Below, piece by piece: positions 47,701-54,617 of a DNA stretch of 64,000 bases; within the stretch, counting starts at the first letter, position 1, and the number at the start of each line of letters is the position of its first letter. The translations under genes and the position numbers were made by a program. The notes under the pieces are model-generated. The model saw nothing but the letters and a program-made list of their open reading frames with translations. It searched no databases and was not told where the DNA came from. The DNA comes from Candidatus Poribacteria bacterium (lineage in GTDB: Bacteria > Poribacteria > WGA-4E > WGA-3G), in NCBI GenBank assembly GCA_022827625.1, contig JAJEIE010000014.1, positions 1 to 64,000 on the forward strand, given 5' to 3'.

Positions 47701-48352
47701 TGAACGTCAGACTCCCCTTGCCAATCCGTAGACTTCCATCATGGTCCCATGTGTTAAGCGTGCCATTCACTCTGATAGAAATGTCATTGATAGTTATGCG
47801 GAGGTCCTGTTGTGTATCGAGATAAGTAATTCTGCCACGATTCAATCTAATAGATTCAGCCTTGAAATCGAAGGATGAAGCTTCTCGTGGTGTGTCCTGC
47901 TGCTCTTCTTGTGGTGTGTTCTGTTGTTTAAGAATATGTGTAAGATTGAGGCTACCGTCAGCGTTCCGCACGACGTGAATCTGCGGTTCAGATACCTCCA
48001 GATTCTTTACCTCAAACCTGCGGATGAGGAGTCCGAGCAGATTGTATTTGAGAACAACTGTCCCTGTGGCGATTACGGGTGAGTCCGGTGCTTCCTTGTC
48101 TGAAATCGAAAGACTACCAATCGTAACATTCCCTAAGATATTCCCCTGTATTTCCCCAATGTCCGCAGTATAGTCGTCTGTTATCCGATTTCTGAGTTCA
48201 ACCTCAAGCCGTCCTTCTACCCAATCCAAGAAGGTCCCTGAACGGATAAAGAAAAACGTACCACAGATGAACGCTATGCCCAGAAAAACGAATATTTTGA
48301 TGAGGTTGGCAGGTCTCCAAAACCGCCTAATCATGCTATCGGCTTTTTCCAT
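41798..48352 (-). CDS. tamB: TamB-like translocation and assembly protein
   Basis: A very large 2184-residue protein with one N-terminal transmembrane helix (about 20-38) and a long repetitive beta-rich body, ending in the DUF490/TamB domain (about 1850-2184). TamB bridges the inner membrane to TamA and carries phospholipids or barrel proteins across the periplasm. The ATG at 48352 has GAGGA seven bases before it; an upstream TTG at 48370 is less likely. Residues about 800-848 are encoded by an in-frame copy of the junction element. About 586-611 (SSQQSAIGEDNLVPESQHES) may be a second, shorter trace. Confidence 0.9.
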   Translation of the reverse strand: MEKADSMIRRFWRPANLIKIFVFLGIAFICGTFFFIRSGTFLDWVEGRLEVELRNRITDDYTADIGEIQGNILGNVTIGSLSISDKEAPDSPVIATGTVVLKYNLLGLLIRRFEVKNLEVSEPQIHVVRNADGSLNLTHILKQQNTPQEEQQDTPREASSFDFKAESIRLNRGRITYLDTQQDLRITINDISIRVNGTLNTWDHDGSLRIGKGSLTFNGAETAINNFDADFVLLADGSRLEDFYFTFGDSALRVKGGFRHEENGTEKREDRLGFTWDGVLNLELDVADVQQFLGEDIELEGLLKAKLEAEGTDSALDVKTFTASMPTFSMVQGGDGRKIVLAELKVEGHIKHAPTPTLTLTTLSAQIADGSLSGEGDIRMENPLEDNLLTQLRQLTTHPFHYTGQWHATEIQLIPFLSMFTPLPEYLSDGIGYLSGTAKFSGTGTDLSNLNLDSEIALTETTLNEVVLEDSRLNCTIEAGQLKANGNFDVTTIDVAAPFPLGQQDVLDIQAVGINFDTLTKIANTADIGGMGTSSATLSSDGILKGVLEVPDATFNDIPLGVLTGNYRYQEGRVFIEDGLLTYSDQVDSSQQSAIGEDNLVPESQHESRATINGIVDVKGEFPVVFSIIADPVYVQHYPKLLLGAEYPVTGELSGELKLDGTLINLDGRADFSVTDSVAWGVHLDPLTLPLRIEDYNVSISDFKITTRGQRLTMNVAMAPNGDLDLLVESDAPVRFEEIAKAANIADFPFEGEFDVQFIGILRASEDADFRVELDISDITYLHAGPESKHLLGDAYLFGKLVETGNQPSAISRQQENLVAGEDVFTATKGVLTAESGAERNALIADSHFDFQGHGFDGTSRIRGTVGTTEGNPYRFVVAGNGIDVAPFLRILHPTLAAVTGTADGQVSISGTIADLAPAPASTEPEEKKVYPYDVDIHIATSQLHYENSETGHRMPFTNAAPIRLHLKDDRWTIETFALKTLGDSDPFVKLTGTFDAKTEAMNFQGGADGFALAPFAPALGLHDEILQSGTVGYTVDITGTPALPVLALKWTLPTLTLKTEVGDIEISDAGGKVAYQDETLRLEDSAFKLLGNAVNVEGSIDVRPEDVDNSELHLRVDTIALDLATLPMKVADSDITGVLEASMEIGGTLAKPHVLLYAETAVQGPISFASYVPSITLERLRVDIDFGLESIHITKVEANGQMGIGTYRVQGAAAFSRRDTDVMQFAIDVSASQVEIADYGVASGHVRLSGTGLVPEDMTVVGEINELVLDGYDFHLVNSAPLLFRSDPGSTSTNGKSEPLAVEIPLQITSPTMRASVRIGVGGTLDAPTISGVWNGNLNEKVWTGDLQYSNNQITIEDISLKDGADTLTLSGVVPFNLAFASMDLSERHLEAPIHLRFRGSELPLDFFPGIDTLFSQADGTVDIDIRLQGTTQSPYLVGNVSLEALQLILKNFHEPIRNMKVQLIAEENRIDVPNFAFEMGSGYCRLQSGRLVLDGLVPKGIRLEGLRFELFPLGSTVREIVPLEVMEDIEGHLTVSLRELRVPLDRFFGVGEMLPVPEIQEIPSLVDLVAVSEAMLSINSVRLAFKALNRRYDFQDPQPVLIAISDGAVTLTEAFRLENQETFLIKQTFSDEDRKPEELLGDDRTISGKTTLSIDAAPIWRTNGEFDVALRVANFDVSALTAAWPLSYRVTGALSGTFQLNGTSENPKITIRRHTSDPAELYLHDVPIDLRWRVRYQNGKWEISKKRYVEATFGENLLTFSWTMPYQMALIPFIQRIQQTPETVWQEFQQTPMDGILDVIVTDLDMLPFVVSGLGSATGTGNIHVELTGTIEAPQAIGNVSFKDVGLEFPDAGIDVKETAGEIRLSEKGASITAFDGVLNGGTFSIRGSITAPPDRRIWQTPPVLDISANIADVVFEQPAAYRANLNSAEFRLHGGLLKPYLTGSLNIDGGYYQQNWESVRDWLTGVSINEADVALDYPILRDLYLDLDLNIPSDFRVLSSITGPTDFEIACLGKLIGPINQPVLTGDVSVRDGKIGLVLQPFEFIEGSTISNRDSFNFNPDLNILLRTPNRIRGVLPRDESIVDIQVYATFTGTLNNPNFTLSAPTTTTTEVLTHEDIIEFLLRNTAISRTFGGFTFSVQRPFEEDARYQAEYPLGENMSIKIETNDQGEHGVDIEFKGRF
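45811..45955. repeat. Junction-family element inside tamB
   Basis: The word GCGTTCCGCT with flanks CAGAG and CTCCACTCTC (45825-45852) nearly matches the elements at 49476-49504 and 54505-54533. About 60 bases later TCTTGCTGACGGCTGAT (45908-45924) matches the end of the 54474 element. The insert is in frame and adds about 45 residues. Confidence 0.75.
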
Positions 48353-48370
48353 CTTCTGTTCCTCGGACAA

Positions 48371-48490
48371 AAGTTTAAAAGTTGGGAAGTGTGCTAAAGT
48401 GTGCTAAAGTTGAAAGTTGTTAAGAGGTGCGTGGTGAACCAAAAGTCTCTTTCAACTTTACAGACTTTCAAACTTTCAACTTTCAAACTT
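48371..48490. repeat. Junction element D
   Basis: Words GTGTGCTAAA, GTTGAAAGT and CTTTCAA in inverted arms surround TTAAGAGGTG and TCTCTTT. The tlyA stop codon (TGA within AAGTTTGAAAG on the minus strand) lies inside the arm. Confidence 0.7.
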
Positions 48491-49445
48491 TCCCGCCCTT
48501 CTTCTGTTCAAATGCTGCTGCTACAATCTCTGCTGTTGTCTGATTAGATAAAGGCGCGGCCGCTTGGACGTTCCGATCAACCGTGAGCCAAAGCAAATAC
48601 TCAATATTTGCGATGTCCTTGTGAATCGGTGAATAGGTGAGTCCCATCACGGTTGCATCGAGTTTCTGGCTAACAAAAGCACTAAGGTTGTCTATCGTCT
48701 CAATATGAACCCGTTTGTCAGACACAACGCCTCCCTTTTTGACGTGTACTTTTCCTGCTTCAAACTGCGGTTTAAGGAGCGCGATAATGTCAAGAGGGTT
48801 ATCGGTTAAAGGAGACTCTGGCTCAACGAATCCACTTCTTAACGGCTCACTATTCTGTTGTGTTAGAAGTGCGATGACTTTCGGCAGCACCGTTCGCAAC
48901 GAGATAAAAGAGACATCAATCACAGCAACAGAGATTTTTTTACTTGTTAAATCTGGGTGCCGCTCCGTTCCATTTCGCGGGGGTTTTCGATTAATTTCAG
49001 AGGTTCCCTTCGGATGTCTGAGGCTTGTTAAGTGTGACAACGTTAGATGCCGGATGTTCATTTTCTCAATCGGTAGGACCTGTGGATGGGTGCGTAACTT
49101 CCAAGCGAGCTGCCCGTAACCGACATCAACAGCGTAGACGAACTTGGCACCGTGTTGGAGAAGACAATCTGTGAAACCACCCGTTGATGCACCAACATCA
49201 AGCGCGACTCGATCCCGTACGTTCACGCTAAAAGTAGATAGTGCCTTTTCCAGTTTGAAGCCGCCGCGGCTCACGTACTTCTGCTGCGCCTGCACAACGA
49301 CTTTCGCATCGGCGGGAACCCGTTGGCCCGGCTTAATCATGGAGTCGCCATTGACAGTCACCGCACCCGCAAGAATGAGGCGTTTCGCCTGCTCGCGACT
49401 CTCCACGAATTGATGTTCTACTAAGAAAGTATCTATCCGTTTCAT
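48483..49445 (-). CDS. tlyA: TlyA family rRNA 2'-O-methyltransferase/hemolysin
   Basis: A 320-residue protein with an N-terminal S4 RNA-binding domain (1 to about 60) and an FtsJ-type methyltransferase domain (VALDVGASTGGFTDCLLQ, VYAVDVGYGQLAW, LLKPQFE). TlyA methylates cytidines of both ribosomal subunits in other bacteria. Residues about 142-169 are an insertion (KGTSEINRKPPRNGTERH) that matches the repeat at 55673-55740. The last two codons and stop lie within a repeat word. It is typically clustered with dxs and xseAB, as here. Confidence 0.9.
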   Translation of the reverse strand: MKRIDTFLVEHQFVESREQAKRLILAGAVTVNGDSMIKPGQRVPADAKVVVQAQQKYVSRGGFKLEKALSTFSVNVRDRVALDVGASTGGFTDCLLQHGAKFVYAVDVGYGQLAWKLRTHPQVLPIEKMNIRHLTLSHLTSLRHPKGTSEINRKPPRNGTERHPDLTSKKISVAVIDVSFISLRTVLPKVIALLTQQNSEPLRSGFVEPESPLTDNPLDIIALLKPQFEAGKVHVKKGGVVSDKRVHIETIDNLSAFVSQKLDATVMGLTYSPIHKDIANIEYLLWLTVDRNVQAAAPLSNQTTAEIVAAAFEQKKGGKV

Positions 49446-49599
49446 ATTGGTTGTCGGCTATTGGCTATCGGCTGTCAGGGCGTTCCGCTACGCTCTACTC
49501 TCAGTTGTCAGTTATCGGTAACTGGCCAAAAAAGTCTCTTGACTGACCGCTGAGAGGATTTTTTTTTGAAAAAAAATCCGACCTGATGGCTGACAGCCA
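49446..49599. repeat. Junction element E with hairpin
   Basis: Words GGCTATTGGC and ATCGGCTGTCAG, then CAGGGCGTTCCGCTACGCTC (49476 onward), a centre with AAGTCTCTTGACTGACC, then GGATTTTTTTT-TG-AAAAAAAATCC (about 49557-49580), which could terminate dxs transcripts. It ends GGCTGACAGCCAT at the dxs stop. Confidence 0.75.
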
Positions 49600-51450
49600 T
49601 TAAACCATCATCTTCGCAGCGCGAGCGATGGCGTTCGCATCACACTGACACAGCGCATAAAGGTGTTGGACATCACCATGCTCAATAAACTCATCAGGGA
49701 TACCGAGGTTCGTGACCTGTACATTTGTGACATCTGCCGCAGCGAGTGCTTCCAAGACAGCACTACCGAAACCGCCCATCACGACACCATCTTCAATCGT
49801 AATCACCTTGCCGATACTCTCTGCAAGCGGAACTATCGTCTCAGTGTCCAGCGGCTTTACAAACCGAGCATTAATAACCGTCGCCGAGATGCCCGAATCC
49901 GCCAAGGTTTGCGCCGCTTCCAATGCAGGATAGACGCGGTTGCCGATAGCGAGAACCAGCACGTCTTCACCTTCCCGTAGAATCTCGCTTTTACCAATCG
50001 GGAGCGGTTGGAGTTCGAGTGCCATCTTTACACCGACACCCGTCCCACGCGGATAACGGAACGCGATCGGACCCCCTTCATAAACAAGTGCCGTCTTCAC
50101 CATCGACTGCAACTCGTTCTCATCTTTCGGTGCCATCACCACCATATTCGGAAGCGAACGGAGATATGCCAAATCGAAAACGCCGTGGTGCGTCGGGCCG
50201 TCTGCCCCGACAAGTCCGGCTCTATCCAACGCAAAAATGACGGGAAGGTTTTGGATACACACGTCGTGTAAAACTTGATCGTAACTCCGCTGGAGAAATG
50301 TCGAATAGATCGCCGCAATCGGACGCATGCCCTGCGCTGCGAGACCACCAGCAAACGTGACAGCACACTGCTCTGCCAACCCGATGTCAAAACACCGACT
50401 CGGAAACACTTCAGCGAACTTATCGAGTCCTGTTCCACCCGGCATCGCTGCCGTTACGCCCACGATCCGTGTATCGCGTTTCGCTAACGCAATTACCGTT
50501 TGGCTGAATACCTCTGTATAAGAAGGGGTTGCAGGTTTCGGTTTCGTCGTTTTCCCTGTTTCAAGGTTAAAAGGACCGCTGACACTATAGAAGCCGACCG
50601 GATCCGCTTCGGCTGGCGCATAACCGCGTCCTTTTTCGGTCACAACATGCAGTAAGATTGGACCCGTGAGGTTACGGATGCCTGTCAACACGGGTATCAG
50701 TGCCTCTAAATCGTTGCCATCAAGCGGACCGAAGTAGCGGAACCCGAACTCCTCAAAAAGCGTTCCCACCTTCAACGATGCCTCGATTTTACGGGCTATC
50801 TGCTTAGCGTCTTCCGAAATCATGTTCATGAACTCTTTCACACTGGAGCGAAGAAAATTGTATTGTGGAGAACTCGTGACTTTATGGAAATGTTTTGAGA
50901 ACGCACCGACAGTCGCGGAAATCGACATGTTATTGTCGTTAAGGATCACAAGCATATCGTTTCTGAAATCGCCAGCAGCGTTGAGCGCTTCAAACGCCAT
51001 CCCACCCGTTAAACCACCGTCACCGATGATCGCAACGACTTTGTAAGTTTCATTGATCAGATCGCGTGCCGTCGCAATCCCTAACGCAGCGGCGATAGAG
51101 GTACTCGAGTGTCCGGCACCAAAAACGTCGTACTCACTCTCGGCTCTGCTGAGAAATCCGCTAATCCCACCACTTTGGCGGATCGTCGGAAACGCTTCTC
51201 TTCTACCCGTAAGCAGTTTGTGTGGGTAGGCTTGATGCCCAATATCCCAAATCAGTTTATCGCGCGGTGTATCGTAAATGGTATGCAGTGCTATCGCTAA
51301 CTCAATTGTACCGAAGTTCGGCGCGAAGTGCCCCGGATGTTCGGAAAGCACTTCCAATAGGTAGGCGCGCATCTCCTCAGCAAGTGCTTTCAATTCATCA
51401 ATCTCAAGTGTTTTAAGGTCCGCGGGACTGTTGATTTTTTCTAAGAACAT
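49600..51450 (-). CDS. dxs: 1-deoxy-D-xylulose-5-phosphate synthase
   Basis: A 616-residue thiamine-diphosphate enzyme making DXP from pyruvate and glyceraldehyde 3-phosphate, the first step of the MEP isoprenoid pathway. WDIGHQAYPHKLLTGR, IGDGGLTGGMAFEALN (cofactor motif) and DGPTHHGVFDLAYLR are present, and the C-terminal transketolase domain is complete. Length is normal. It lies in the standard xseA-xseB-dxs-tlyA order, but junctions are filled by repeat elements. Confidence 0.96.
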   Translation of the reverse strand: MFLEKINSPADLKTLEIDELKALAEEMRAYLLEVLSEHPGHFAPNFGTIELAIALHTIYDTPRDKLIWDIGHQAYPHKLLTGRREAFPTIRQSGGISGFLSRAESEYDVFGAGHSSTSIAAALGIATARDLINETYKVVAIIGDGGLTGGMAFEALNAAGDFRNDMLVILNDNNMSISATVGAFSKHFHKVTSSPQYNFLRSSVKEFMNMISEDAKQIARKIEASLKVGTLFEEFGFRYFGPLDGNDLEALIPVLTGIRNLTGPILLHVVTEKGRGYAPAEADPVGFYSVSGPFNLETGKTTKPKPATPSYTEVFSQTVIALAKRDTRIVGVTAAMPGGTGLDKFAEVFPSRCFDIGLAEQCAVTFAGGLAAQGMRPIAAIYSTFLQRSYDQVLHDVCIQNLPVIFALDRAGLVGADGPTHHGVFDLAYLRSLPNMVVMAPKDENELQSMVKTALVYEGGPIAFRYPRGTGVGVKMALELQPLPIGKSEILREGEDVLVLAIGNRVYPALEAAQTLADSGISATVINARFVKPLDTETIVPLAESIGKVITIEDGVVMGGFGSAVLEALAAADVTNVQVTNLGIPDEFIEHGDVQHLYALCQCDANAIARAAKMMV

Positions 51451-51601
51451 ATTTATGAATTCCTTTTTTATCGTTATGAGTTGTTGGTTATAAGTGGTTA
51501 GTTAAGAGAACTTTGGGAACAAACCAATTCAGTTTCGCGGATGCCAACGCAGCGTGAATTGTTACCCAGAAACCTCTTAACTTATAACTTATAACCACCT
51601 T
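51451..51601. repeat. Junction element F
   Basis: Words GTTGGTTATAAG and TTATAACTTATAACC form the arms; AAGAGAACTTT, GTTTCGCGGATGCC, GAATTGTTACCCAG and AAACCTCTTAAC make the core. It shares GAATTGTTAC and AACCTCTTAACT with element A, although the flanking genes are unrelated. Confidence 0.78.
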
Positions 51602-51790
51602 TTAAAAGTTATCTGTTTCAAGGAGGTTTGTTACCCGCTGCTCCGCATTTTCGAGCATTTCCCTGCAAGATACGACCAAGCCAATACCTTCTTCAAAAAG
51701 TTTCAGAGAACTCTCAAGAGGTAAATCGCTGCCCTCCTCTAATTGTTCAACAATTTGTGATAGTTTAGTGATCTTTTCTTCAAAAGTCAT
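51602..51790 (-). CDS. xseB: Exodeoxyribonuclease VII small subunit
   Basis: A 62-residue XseB with the family pattern FEEKITKLSQIVEQLEEGSDLPLESSLKLFEEGIGLV, a helical hairpin. It binds XseA to form the multi-subunit single-strand DNA nuclease ExoVII. It begins 11 bases after the xseA stop, the only junction in this run that carries no repeat. Confidence 0.93.
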   Translation of the reverse strand: MTFEEKITKLSQIVEQLEEGSDLPLESSLKLFEEGIGLVVSCREMLENAEQRVTNLLETDNF

Positions 51791-51801
51791 ATATTATTAC
51801 C

Positions 51802-53037
51802 TCAATCCTTCTCTGTATCATCAAGTTCTTCAACGCGACACACAAGATGTCCGTGTGCCAACTGCACCTTGATGCTATCGCCTACCGACACCTGTCGCGT
51901 TGAGGTCAACACTTCCCCATCCGTTTTTCGACTGATGCTATAGCCGCGTTCCAGTGTCGCCAACGGACTCAGTGCATTGAGACGGTGCGCAAACGCTTGG
52001 AGATCGCGTTTACTGTCAGAGAGCCGTCGCTCCATAGCATGCCGACTTGCAGTTTCTAAGTCGTCTACCCGCTGAGAAAGTTGATGGATAGCCTCCATAC
52101 GGCGTGTCGGAGAGAGGCGCGTCTCAAACTCCTGAAGCTGCGTTTTATGGGCTGCAAACCGATCTAATATTATTTTACGGAGCCACGTTTCAGTGCCTTC
52201 CAATCTCCCGAAAAGTTCATACTGATCAGGAACGATGTGTTCGACCGCTGCAGAAGGTGTCGGTGCCCGATGATCTGCTACCATATCGGAGATTGTAAAA
52301 TCCGTTTCATGTCCTACTGCAGACACCACTGGAATCCTTGAAGCGAAAATCGCACGCGCAACGACCTCTTCGTTAAATGCCCAGAGATCTTCAACCGAAC
52401 CACCGCCGCGACCGACGATTAGCACATCTATATCATGGCACGCATTCAGCATCCGAATCGCGTGAACGATGCCATCTGCTGCACCCTCACCTTGGACAAG
52501 CGTCGGATGTAGCACGATTTCAGCCAATCGATACCGCTTATTCAACTGTTGGTAGATGTCTTGAATCGCTGCACCGGACGCTGATGTAACGACCCCGATC
52601 TTCCTCGGAAAACCGGGTAACGGTTTTTTATGCGCCGGATCAAACAGCCCCTCCTCAGTGAGACGCTGCTTCAATTCTTCAAACGCTCTTTGTAACGCCC
52701 CGACCCCCAACGGTTTCACTTGACTAACCGTTATCTGATATTTGCCTTGCGCACCATAAACGGTAACCTTGCCTTGTATCTCTATCGCTTCACCGTCGCG
52801 GAGGAAAGAACGAAAACGAGCCGCATTGCTTCGCCAAAGGACACAACTCATTTGGGTGTTCTCATCCTTGAGCGTGAAATAGATATGCCCAGAACGAGGG
52901 AAACTGCAATTTGACACCTGACCGAGAACCCACACATTTTGAAAAGGTTGATGCTGTTCTATCAACCTTTTCAACATCGCTGTTATTTCACTGACACTGT
53001 GGACAGTCTTTTCTGGCGCGAACATTTCCATCTGCAT
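51802..53037 (-). CDS. xseA: Exodeoxyribonuclease VII large subunit
   Basis: A 411-residue ExoVII large subunit. The N-terminal OB fold (about 8-100, SVSEITAMLKRLIEQ ... VWVLGQVSNC) precedes the catalytic core with GVVTSASGAAIQD, RGGGSVEDLWAFNEE and HETDFTISDMVADHRAPTPSAA. The longer open frame to 53406 is antisense of the next gene and lacks domain sense. ATG 53037 is chosen, with ATG 53031 and 53025 close by. Upstream, the repeat word TTAAGAGGTTCCC lies about 15-20 bases before the start, so the ribosome site may be supplied by the repeat. Confidence 0.92.
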   Translation of the reverse strand: MQMEMFAPEKTVHSVSEITAMLKRLIEQHQPFQNVWVLGQVSNCSFPRSGHIYFTLKDENTQMSCVLWRSNAARFRSFLRDGEAIEIQGKVTVYGAQGKYQITVSQVKPLGVGALQRAFEELKQRLTEEGLFDPAHKKPLPGFPRKIGVVTSASGAAIQDIYQQLNKRYRLAEIVLHPTLVQGEGAADGIVHAIRMLNACHDIDVLIVGRGGGSVEDLWAFNEEVVARAIFASRIPVVSAVGHETDFTISDMVADHRAPTPSAAVEHIVPDQYELFGRLEGTETWLRKIILDRFAAHKTQLQEFETRLSPTRRMEAIHQLSQRVDDLETASRHAMERRLSDSKRDLQAFAHRLNALSPLATLERGYSISRKTDGEVLTSTRQVSVGDSIKVQLAHGHLVCRVEELDDTEKD

Positions 53038-53111
53038 AATTGTTACAGGGAACCTCTTAACCGAAAACTGGCAACTGAAAGGATTACGCAGTAATTCGTA
53101 CTGACAACCCA
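53038..53111. repeat. Junction element G (half copy)
   Basis: ATTGTTACAGGGAACCTCTTAACC (split here as ATTGTTACAGGG and AACCTCTTAACC) followed by AACTGGCAACTGAAAGG. It matches the right half of elements A and F and forms the 5' leader of xseA. Confidence 0.7.
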
Positions 53112-53888
53112 TCAATATTGGTGCTGGAGCGGTACGATACTTACCGCCATTCCTGTGTTGTCGTCGAGTTCTATTTCGACTCCACAAAGTTTCACATTGT
53201 TTTTGGCGACAGTAAAGCGTGTCGGCATCATCGTCAAAAATCCGTTGATCACATCGTCTATCCGTGTGCCAATCACGGAATCGTAAGGTCCAGTCATACC
53301 GACATCGGTAATGTATGCCGTGCCTTGTGGAAGCACACGCGCATCCGCTGTCTGCACATGCGTGTGCGTGCCGACCACCGCGCCGACCTTGCCGTCGGCG
53401 TGCCATCCCATCGCGATTTTCTCGGAGGTTGCCTCCGCATGGAAATCGAGAAGGACGTACGGCGTTACTGCTTTCACTTCAAGGAGAATTTCATTTAGGG
53501 CATGAAACGGGTTGCTATATCTGTTCATGAAAATCTGTCCAGCGAGGTTGATGACCCCAAGTTGGATCTGTCCATCACCTGACGTGGCAATCCTGAAACC
53601 ACGCCCTGGCACCTCTGCTGGATAGTTTGCGGGTCGGATGAGTTGAGGGGTTGTATCTATAAAGTCAAAAATCTCTTTTTTATCCCAGACATGGTTCCCT
53701 GTTGTAATAACAGAGACCCCTGATGCCAAGAGTTGATCAACAATTTCAAACGTCAATCCTTTACCACCTGCTGCGTTCTCTCCATTTGCAACAATGAAAT
53801 CATATTCATCTTGATGTTCATTCAGAAATTGCGTCGTCGCTGTTCTGCCGGGATTTCCAACAATATCTCCGATAAACAGTATCTTCAT
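53112..53888 (-). CDS. YmdB-like metallophosphoesterase (TIGR00282)
   Basis: A 258-residue calcineurin-like phosphoesterase. Asp8 (FIGDIVG), NGENAAGG, TGNHVWD, LDFHAEATSEK and GTHTHVQTAD hold the two-metal site. Relatives hydrolyse 2',3'-cyclic AMP and influence biofilm and sporulation switching. Full length, with a good start. It lies between pyrE and xseA in the minus-strand run. Confidence 0.93.
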   Translation of the reverse strand: MKILFIGDIVGNPGRTATTQFLNEHQDEYDFIVANGENAAGGKGLTFEIVDQLLASGVSVITTGNHVWDKKEIFDFIDTTPQLIRPANYPAEVPGRGFRIATSGDGQIQLGVINLAGQIFMNRYSNPFHALNEILLEVKAVTPYVLLDFHAEATSEKIAMGWHADGKVGAVVGTHTHVQTADARVLPQGTAYITDVGMTGPYDSVIGTRIDDVINGFLTMMPTRFTVAKNNVKLCGVEIELDDNTGMAVSIVPLQHQY

Positions 53889-53945
53889 TTTGCCTCATTC
53901 ACTTTCTGCATAGCAATTAGCGCACTATCTGCTATCTGCTATTCG
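53889..53945. repeat. Junction element, CTATCTG words
   Basis: Tandem words CTATCTGCTATCTG then CTATTCGCTATTCGC. On the minus strand the pyrE stop lies in GGCGAATAGCGAATAG, so the last two residues (Gly-Glu) and stop come from the repeated word. Confidence 0.65.
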
Positions 53946-54473
53946 CTATTCGCCAACCGCTTCCAACGCTTCAAGCGTAAAAACCGACGCAAACGAACAT
54001 CCAAGTGCGTCGATTTTCTCAGTACCCCCCGCCTGCCGATCAATAACCGCCACGACGTGTTCCACCGTGTAACCCGCTGCGCGTATCTGTTCAATAGATG
54101 TACAGACCTGTCCAGCAGTCGTAATTACATCTTCTATCACGACCAGATTGCTTCCAACCGCAGCACCACCTTCTATGAGGTTACAAGTACCGTAGGTTTT
54201 CGCCGCTTTACGCACATAGAAACACGGAATTCCTGTCTGCAACGAGACTGCAGTCGCAAGTGGGATACCCCCTAATTCCAAGCCTGCTAAGCCGTCACAA
54301 TCCGATGGAAGCAGTTTCGCCATCTCCTCAGCAATTGCCGTCAACAGTGCCGGATCACTCTCAAATCGGTATTTATCCCAATAGAAATTACTAATATTCC
54401 CAGAACGGAGTTTGAATTCACCCGTGAGATATGAAGCATCACGGATCTGTTTTGCAAGTTCTATTTTTGTCAT
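53946..54473 (-). CDS. pyrE: Orotate phosphoribosyltransferase
   Basis: A 175-residue enzyme joining orotate to PRPP in pyrimidine synthesis. GEFKLRSGNISNFYWDKYRF binds orotate, FYVRKAAKTYG and the PRPP motif VVIEDVITTAGQV are intact. The protein is slightly short (typical about 180-215) and its end is set by a repeat word (GGC-GAA-TAG), so the natural C-terminus may have been replaced. Confidence 0.92.
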   Translation of the reverse strand: MTKIELAKQIRDASYLTGEFKLRSGNISNFYWDKYRFESDPALLTAIAEEMAKLLPSDCDGLAGLELGGIPLATAVSLQTGIPCFYVRKAAKTYGTCNLIEGGAAVGSNLVVIEDVITTAGQVCTSIEQIRAAGYTVEHVVAVIDRQAGGTEKIDALGCSFASVFTLEALEAVGE

Positions 54474-54617
54474 TTTTTTATTCGCTATTAGGTCGCTGCG
54501 CTTTCAGGGCGTTCCGCTACGCTCCACTCTCAGCTGTCAGTAAAGAGAAAGAGGTGTTCTGGCACGCTTGCGTCTTTGCTATCTTGCTGACGGCTGATGG
54601 CTGATGGCTAACCGCTA
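54474..54617. repeat. Junction element H
   Basis: CAGGGCGTTCCGCTACGCTC (54505-54524), then ACTCTCAGCTGTCAG, a centre with AAGAGAAAGAGG, then words GCTGACGGCTGATGGCTGATGG. It has the same plan as element E and as the insert in tamB. Confidence 0.78.

Noticed and set aside
41798-48352. Several plus-strand frames across tamB
   Set aside because: All are antisense shadows of the long, consistent tamB frame.
51802-53406. XseA read with a 123-residue N-terminal extension
   Set aside because: The extension is antisense of the phosphoesterase gene, is Arg/Cys-rich, and the OB fold begins only after ATG 53037.
54561-54580. TGGCACGCTTGC as another sigma54 promoter
   Set aside because: The spacing between the -24 and -12 parts is three bases too short.
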